The notes under the pieces were generated by a model, which saw nothing but the letters and a program-made list of their open reading frames with translations, was not told the DNA's origin and searched no databases. This document shows, one piece after another, positions 4,011 to 8,659 of a stretch of DNA of 8,659 nucleotides (its first letter is position 1; each line of letters begins with the position of its first letter). Both the position numbers and the translations under genes were made by a program. This DNA is from Candidatus Woesearchaeota archaeon (GTDB taxonomy: Archaea; Nanobdellota; Nanobdellia; Woesearchaeales; JACQSR01): the NCBI GenBank assembly GCA_023255615.1, contig JAHFLI010000048.1, positions 1 through 8,659 on the forward strand, read 5' to 3'.

Positions 4011-7000
4011 ATGTCTCAACAGTATGTCTATTATTTTGATGAAGGAAAAGGTTTAGGAAAAGATGTTCTGGGCGGCAAAGGAGCGAATCTTGCCGAAATG
4101 ACTTCACTAGGAATTCCTGTCCCTCCTGGATTTACGATCACCACAGAAGTGTGTGATATCTATCATACACATAATAAAAAATATCCCAAAGAAGTTCTTG
4201 AACAGGTTCATAAAAACATTGAACGATTAGAAAAGGAGATGAACGCAGGATTAGGTGATAAAGAAAATCCCCTGTTAGTGTCCGTTCGCTCCGGTGCAAA
4301 AGTGTCCATGCCCGGCATGATGGATACCGTATTAAATCTAGGATTAAACGATGACACTGTCCTAGGATTAATCAGAAAAACAAACAATGAACGATTTGCA
4401 TGGGATTCCTACAGAAGGTTCATCAACATGTTCGGCGATGTGGTGATGAGTGTTGAGCATAAATATTTTGAAGAAGTCTTAACAACAATAAAAGAAGAAA
4501 AGAATGTGCGATACGACACTGATCTTTCGGCATCTGATTTAAAGAAAGTAGTCAAAGAATATAAGAGCGTTGTCAAGAAACATACGGGCACATCATTCCC
4601 CGATGATCCCAAAACGCAACTACAAATGGCAATTGATGCTGTCTTCGAATCATGGATGGGAAAAAGAGCTATTGCATACAGAAGAATTCATGATATCAAA
4701 GGATTGTTAGGCACAGCTGTTAACGTCCAAGCAATGGTCTTTGGAAATATGGGAGATAATTCTGCAACAGGTGTTGCATTTACTCGAGATCCTTCGACGG
4801 GAGAAAATAAATTCTATGGAGAATTCTTAATCAATGCACAAGGAGAGGATGTTGTTGCAGGTATTCGAACTCCATTGCCCATCTCACAATTACAAGAACT
4901 CATGCCGAAAGCATACAAAAAATTGGAATCTATTTACAAAAAACTCGAACATCATTACAAAGATATGCAGGATATTGAATTCACGATTCAAGAAGGAGAA
5001 TTGTTCATGCTGCAAACACGAACAGGAAAGAGAACGGCACATGCAGCAATAAGAATTGCAGTAGAAATGGAAAAAGAAGGATTAATCGACAAGAACACTG
5101 CATTATTGCGCGTTGATCCGAATCAATTAAATCAACTCTTACATAAACAATTTGATCCAGAAGAAAAGCAAAAAGCAAAAGTAATTGGAAAAGGACTTCC
5201 AGCTTCTCCGGGAGCTGCTGTTGGTCAAGTTGTTTTTACCGCAGAAAAAGCTCATGATGCGGCTGAAGACGGAAAAACTATTATCCTTGTTAGAACAGAA
5301 ACATCTCCAGAAGATATTGAAGGAATGCACGCAGCACAAGGAATCTTAACAGCGCGCGGGGGAATGACCTGTATCGCAGAAGATGGAATAATCTTAACGA
5401 ATAAAGGTTTTTTAAGGTGCGACGACGCATACGAAGAATTAAAATGGGGGGAGAAATTATATACCCTCTCTTTCGACTCAAAGACCGGAAAAACGGAATG
5501 GAAGAAGATTATTGCCGCGGGAAGAAAAGTGTCAGATGTTATAGAAATATCGGTGTCTCAAACGGGGAGGTCTGGAAGAAATACAATAAAGGTAACCAAC
5601 GATCATAAATTTCTAGTCATAAAAAATAGATCCTTAGAAAAAAAGCCAATATCATCCGTTCTAAATAATAAAGAATTTGTAACTGTTGTAGATAAGATCC
5701 CCTACCTTGATAAATCCATTGGGAACCAGAAGCTGGCATATGTTGTCGGAGCCTTGATAACAGATGGATATCTTTCACTTAAGAAGACGAAAGGATCCGT
5801 TACATTTACTCAAAAAGATTCACCAGAGAAAAAAGAGTTTATTTCAACAGTAAATACTTACTTTGAAGAAACATTTAATAAACGATTTAACCTGAGGAGG
5901 AAAAAAACTTCTCATAATTATATCGGCGACCGTCTTGTTCATGGAGAAGCCCTCGATCTTATTTGTACAAGCATGGAACCTGCTCTTATTCTTAGTCAAA
6001 TTAAAGAGAATATTGTTCCCTGGGTCTTGAGTCTCGATGAAGAGTCTACCCTCTCTTTTTTAGCTGGCGTCATAGATGGTGATGGCACTTTTGATCGAAA
6101 GAGAATCCAAATCTATGCTTCAAAAGAATGCGTTCGCCAAGGAGTTGTCGCAGGATGCCTAAAGTTAGGAATACTTCCGCAAATTACGATCAATCGAAAC
6201 ATTTCGAACATTCAAATCTGCGAAAATCAGAATGATATTTTGAGATTTACAAAGAGAATAAAAGGAAACGTTTCAGAGAGAAAGTACGGACAAAAATTGT
6301 TTTCCGTCAATCAATTATTCAATGATATTGTTGATGATGTTAACTTTAGGGGAAGAGTTAAAGAAGGAATTAAAAGAAATTTACTCTTTGACGGAAAAAA
6401 GATTGAAAGAGATATTCTACCATTGTGTCGAGAAAAAGAATATGATCAATTATCTTCTATTCTTAAGTCTGACCTTCGTATGTATCGTGTTTCTAAACTA
6501 TCAGAAGGAGGTAAGACGTGGGTATATAACTTTGAGGTTGAGGGAAAAGAAGAGCTTGATAAAAATTTTGTCGTATTTACAAAGATGTACTCTCCTTTGT
6601 TAGTTTCTAACTCTCATGCAGCCGTTGTCGCACGGGGAATGGGAAAATGCTGTGTTGCAGGATGCGGAGATATATTCATTAATGAAGAGCAAGGGTTCTT
6701 TACCGCAAAAGACGGAGTAAAAATAAAAGAAATGGATTGGATAAGTGTAAATGGATCTGAAGGAGTAGTGTATCTCGGCCAAGTTCCGGTTAAAGACCCT
6801 GAAATTTCTGGTTATTTTGAAACGCTTATGAAGTGGGCGGATCAAACGCGAAAATTAAAAGTCAGAACAAATGCAGACACCCCTCATGATTCTGAAGTCG
6901 CCATAAAATTCGGTGCAGAAGGCATTGGATTATGTCGAACGGAACATATGTTCTTTGAAGGAGAACGAATTAAAGCAGTAAGAGAAATGATTTTGGCGGA

Positions 7001-7877
7001 AACAGAAGAAGAACGACGAAAAGCACTCGCAAAATTAGAACCCTTCCAAAAATCTGATTTCGTCGGCATATTCAAAGTCATGACAGGATTACCGGTTACC
7101 ATTCGTTTATTAGATCCTCCATTGCACGAATTCTTACCAAAAGAAGAGAAGGACATCAAAGAAATTGCACAAGAAATGAATGTATCAGTGGAGAAATTAA
7201 AGAATACAATCACATTGCTTCATGAATTTAATCCCATGCTCGGGTTCCGAGGATGTCGATTAGGTGTTGTCTATCCGGAAATCTTTGAAATGCAAACATC
7301 TGCGATTATCAAAGCAGCGATTGAAGTGAACAAAGCAGGATTGAAAGCACTTCCTGAGATTGAAATTCCCGTTGTTGCAAATGTCAAGGAAATTGAAGTA
7401 TTGAAAGAGAAAATTATTGCCGTTGCTGAAGAATTAATGACAAAATCAGGAGTAAACGTGCACTATAAAATTGGAACAATGGTTGAATTACCCCGTGCAT
7501 GTGTAACGGCAGATGAAATGGCACCCTTCGTTGAGTTTATGTCGTTCGGAACGAATGATTTAACCCAAACAACGTATGGGTTTTCTCGTGATGATGCAGG
7601 AAAGTTTATTCCAAACTATATTGAACAAGGTATTTTCGATAAAGATCCTTTTCAAGAAATCGACAGAAAAGGAGTCGGCGCATTAATGAAGATCTGCGTC
7701 GAAAAAGCAAAGTCAGTAAAGAAAGACATCGAATTTGGAATTTGCGGAGAACACGGCGGGGATCCCAACAGCGTTGAATTCTGTCATCAAATTGGATTAG
7801 ATTACGTTTCTTGTTCACCCTTTAGAGTTCCGATTGCACGATTAGCCGCAGCGCAGGCTGTCATAAAAAAAGTTTAA
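4011..7877 (+). CDS. ppdK: Pyruvate, phosphate dikinase precursor containing an intein
   Basis: PPDK interconverts pyruvate + ATP + Pi and PEP + AMP + PPi, linking glycolysis and gluconeogenesis in the cytoplasm. The 1288-aa precursor has the N-terminal ATP-grasp domain (GGKGANLAEMTSLGIPVPPGF near residue 22), then the phosphohistidine swivel domain (TARGGMT, interrupted, then SHAAVVARGMGKCCVAGC). Last is the C-terminal TIM-barrel pyruvate/PEP domain, with GLCRTEHMF, FGTNDLTQTTYGFSRDD, GICGEHGGDP and SCSPFRVPIARLAAAQA. Removing residues 454-867 leaves 874 aa, the usual PPDK length. This places the catalytic His at 455 and the catalytic Cys at 831, the same numbers as in Clostridium symbiosum PPDK. 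The enzyme cannot carry phosphate from the ATP site to the pyruvate site until the intein is spliced out. A strong TATA box 26 bp upstream suggests a leaderless single-gene transcript. Confidence 0.97.
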   Translation: MSQQYVYYFDEGKGLGKDVLGGKGANLAEMTSLGIPVPPGFTITTEVCDIYHTHNKKYPKEVLEQVHKNIERLEKEMNAGLGDKENPLLVSVRSGAKVSMPGMMDTVLNLGLNDDTVLGLIRKTNNERFAWDSYRRFINMFGDVVMSVEHKYFEEVLTTIKEEKNVRYDTDLSASDLKKVVKEYKSVVKKHTGTSFPDDPKTQLQMAIDAVFESWMGKRAIAYRRIHDIKGLLGTAVNVQAMVFGNMGDNSATGVAFTRDPSTGENKFYGEFLINAQGEDVVAGIRTPLPISQLQELMPKAYKKLESIYKKLEHHYKDMQDIEFTIQEGELFMLQTRTGKRTAHAAIRIAVEMEKEGLIDKNTALLRVDPNQLNQLLHKQFDPEEKQKAKVIGKGLPASPGAAVGQVVFTAEKAHDAAEDGKTIILVRTETSPEDIEGMHAAQGILTARGGMTCIAEDGIILTNKGFLRCDDAYEELKWGEKLYTLSFDSKTGKTEWKKIIAAGRKVSDVIEISVSQTGRSGRNTIKVTNDHKFLVIKNRSLEKKPISSVLNNKEFVTVVDKIPYLDKSIGNQKLAYVVGALITDGYLSLKKTKGSVTFTQKDSPEKKEFISTVNTYFEETFNKRFNLRRKKTSHNYIGDRLVHGEALDLICTSMEPALILSQIKENIVPWVLSLDEESTLSFLAGVIDGDGTFDRKRIQIYASKECVRQGVVAGCLKLGILPQITINRNISNIQICENQNDILRFTKRIKGNVSERKYGQKLFSVNQLFNDIVDDVNFRGRVKEGIKRNLLFDGKKIERDILPLCREKEYDQLSSILKSDLRMYRVSKLSEGGKTWVYNFEVEGKEELDKNFVVFTKMYSPLLVSNSHAAVVARGMGKCCVAGCGDIFINEEQGFFTAKDGVKIKEMDWISVNGSEGVVYLGQVPVKDPEISGYFETLMKWADQTRKLKVRTNADTPHDSEVAIKFGAEGIGLCRTEHMFFEGERIKAVREMILAETEEERRKALAKLEPFQKSDFVGIFKVMTGLPVTIRLLDPPLHEFLPKEEKDIKEIAQEMNVSVEKLKNTITLLHEFNPMLGFRGCRLGVVYPEIFEMQTSAIIKAAIEVNKAGLKALPEIEIPVVANVKEIEVLKEKIIAVAEELMTKSGVNVHYKIGTMVELPRACVTADEMAPFVEFMSFGTNDLTQTTYGFSRDDAGKFIPNYIEQGIFDKDPFQEIDRKGVGALMKICVEKAKSVKKDIEFGICGEHGGDPNSVEFCHQIGLDYVSCSPFRVPIARLAAAQAVIKKV
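5370..6611 (+). mobile_element. LAGLIDADG homing-endonuclease intein in PPDK (414 aa)
   Basis: The in-frame insertion begins with Cys1 (precursor residue 454, after GGMT) and ends with Asn (867), followed by Ser as +1 residue. Splicing block A is CIAEDGIILTNKGFLRCDDA. Block B is VTNDHKF, with the TxxH pattern (T529, H532). Block F is VYNFEVEGKEELDKNFVVF and block G is PLLVSN before S. Between them are two LAGLIDADG motifs, VGALITDGY (579-587, acidic D585) and LAGVIDGDG (684-692, acidic D691), both keeping the metal-binding Asp, so the endonuclease looks intact. The residue before the terminal Asn is Ser, not the usual His. The insertion is one residue before the catalytic His, in the most conserved part of the host protein. 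It should self-splice; its nuclease would cut intein-free ppdK alleles. Confidence 0.95.
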
Positions 7878-7957
7878 TCATATTTCCCTTTATTAAACTT
7901 TTCAATTAGTGTGGTTAATCAGCCATCCAATTAAATTTTGCTAGAAGAGGACGGTAT
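7878..7957 (+). other. Short intergenic region with T-rich stretches after PPDK
   Basis: The sequence after the TAA contains pyrimidine-rich runs (ATTTCCCTTTATT, then ACTTTTC, within 7882-7903) that could act as an archaeal T-tract terminator. No hairpin or gene is seen before the next promoter. Confidence 0.25.
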
Positions 7958-7958
7958 C

Positions 7959-7966
7959 TTTATATA
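7959..7966 (+). promoter_or_regulatory. TATA box for the VIT1-family transporter gene
   Basis: TTTATATA has its centre about 26 bp before the ATG at 7989, the same arrangement as upstream of PPDK. The sequence CTCAGGAAAAAA between them has a weak AGGA, but a leaderless transcript would exclude it. Confidence 0.65.
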
Positions 7967-7988
7967 CCTACTCAGGAAAAAATCATTC

Positions 7989-8659
7989 ATGGAAAAAAGT
8001 AGATTAGGAAAAGCACGAGCAGCCTATGATAAAAAGAGCATTGCAGAAACAAAGCAAGCTCATACGGAAAAAACTATTCTCGAAAATATTGAACATCACG
8101 ATTTAGGTCAAGGAAAATATTTGGGTGATGTTGTCTACGGCGCATTAGATGGTATTGTCACCACCTTTGCCGTTGTTTCCGGCGTTGAAGGTGCAAGTTT
8201 ACCTGTTGGCGTCATTATCATTATGGGATTTGCAAATCTTCTCGGCGATGGCACGTCAATGGCATTGGGAAATTATTTGAGTACTAAATCAGAAATGGAA
8301 TTCATTCGCAGAGAACGTTCACGAGAAGAATGGGAAGTTGAAAATTATCCTCGGGGAGAGAAAGAAGAAGTCCGTGCCATTTACTCAAAAAAAGGATTCA
8401 AAGGAAAAGATCTTGACCGCGCAGTCGGTGTCATTACGTCGAACAAAAAAGTCTGGGTCGATACGATGATGAACGAAGAGCTTGGTTTGGTTAATGAGCA
8501 CAAAGAACCGATCAAAGGAGCGATGGCAACATTTATGGCGTTTGTGATTGCTGGATTTTTACCGGTACTCGGTTTTGTCCTTGCATTGCTTATTCCTTCT
8601 TTTGTTCCTTATTCATTTACAATCTCCATTATCTTGACATTTGTTGCGCTCTTTGTCGT
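7989..8659 (+). CDS. VIT1/CCC1-family iron/manganese transporter, 3' end cut by window
   Basis: Membrane transporter of the vacuolar-iron-transporter/CCC1 family, which moves Fe2+ or Mn2+ out of the cytoplasm; 223 codons are present. After a charged N-terminal helix comes GDVVYGALDGIVTTFAVVSG, the family signature in TM1 (about residues 46-65), then TM2 GVIIIMGFANLLGDGTSMALG. A long acidic cytoplasmic segment follows (about 98-170: MEFIRRERSREEWE, KEEVRAIY, MMNEELGL). Its spaced Glu residues resemble the metal-binding domain of plant VIT1. Two further hydrophobic segments follow (MATFMAFVIAGFLPVLGFV, then SFTISIILTFVALFV). A fifth helix is expected beyond the edge. ATG 7989 is chosen from the TATA spacing and because the frame gives the family start. 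Which metal it carries cannot be read from the sequence. Confidence 0.92.
   Translation, partial: MEKSRLGKARAAYDKKSIAETKQAHTEKTILENIEHHDLGQGKYLGDVVYGALDGIVTTFAVVSGVEGASLPVGVIIIMGFANLLGDGTSMALGNYLSTKSEMEFIRRERSREEWEVENYPRGEKEEVRAIYSKKGFKGKDLDRAVGVITSNKKVWVDTMMNEELGLVNEHKEPIKGAMATFMAFVIAGFLPVLGFVLALLIPSFVPYSFTISIILTFVALFV

Noticed and set aside
6322..6603. 93-aa plus-strand frame inside the intein
   Set aside because: Out of frame with the intein, whose frame carries clear splicing and endonuclease motifs; no motif of its own.
1..8659. CRISPR array or toxin-antitoxin system
   Set aside because: No evenly spaced direct repeats were seen, and the small gene pair lacks any toxin or antitoxin signature that I recognise.

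Overview
The window looks like part of the chromosome of a DPANN-type archaeon (Woesearchaeota/Pacearchaeota-like is my best guess). The reasons are: an archaeal GatE rather than a bacterial GatB; TATA boxes about 26 bp upstream of start codons, with no Shine-Dalgarno sequence, which suggests leaderless mRNAs; very short intergenic spaces; an archaeal-style winged-helix regulator; and an intein in a central-metabolism enzyme. The lineage is inferred from protein style, not from a marker gene.

Left third (1-1585): a diversity-generating retroelement (DGR). The window opens inside the 3' end of a target gene whose last codons form the variable repeat (VR, about 1-80). A matching template repeat (TR, about 403-482) lies just upstream of a DGR-type reverse transcriptase (501-1585). 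Over the 76-bp core, 13 of the 22 template adenines differ in the VR, but only 1 of 54 non-adenines does, which is the signature of adenine-specific mutagenic retrohoming. A perfect 6-bp GC-rich hairpin (82-96) follows the VR, as at known DGR target sites, and has no counterpart after the TR. No Avd-like gene is visible. Between VR and TR the sequence can instead fold into a multi-branched RNA (249-378) closed by an 8-bp helix. The RT is broken by a -1 frameshift exactly at a run of ten G (1035-1044), so it is a phase-variable switch, a recent knockout or an assembly error.

Middle (1750-3878): gatE, for tRNA-dependent glutamine synthesis. It is unusually short (475 aa) because the AspRS-like insertion (GAD) domain is missing. 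It converges with, and overlaps by 4 bp, a 108-aa winged-helix regulator. The regulator is divergent from an 84-aa conserved-looking protein of unknown function.

Right half (4011-8659): pyruvate phosphate dikinase with a 414-aa LAGLIDADG intein inserted one residue before the catalytic histidine. The excised exteins give an 874-aa enzyme whose H455 and C831 match Clostridium symbiosum PPDK numbering. The window ends in a VIT1/CCC1-type iron/manganese transporter that runs off the edge. Two genetic elements that act on protein sequence, the DGR and the intein, thus lie within about 4 kb of each other in an otherwise housekeeping region.
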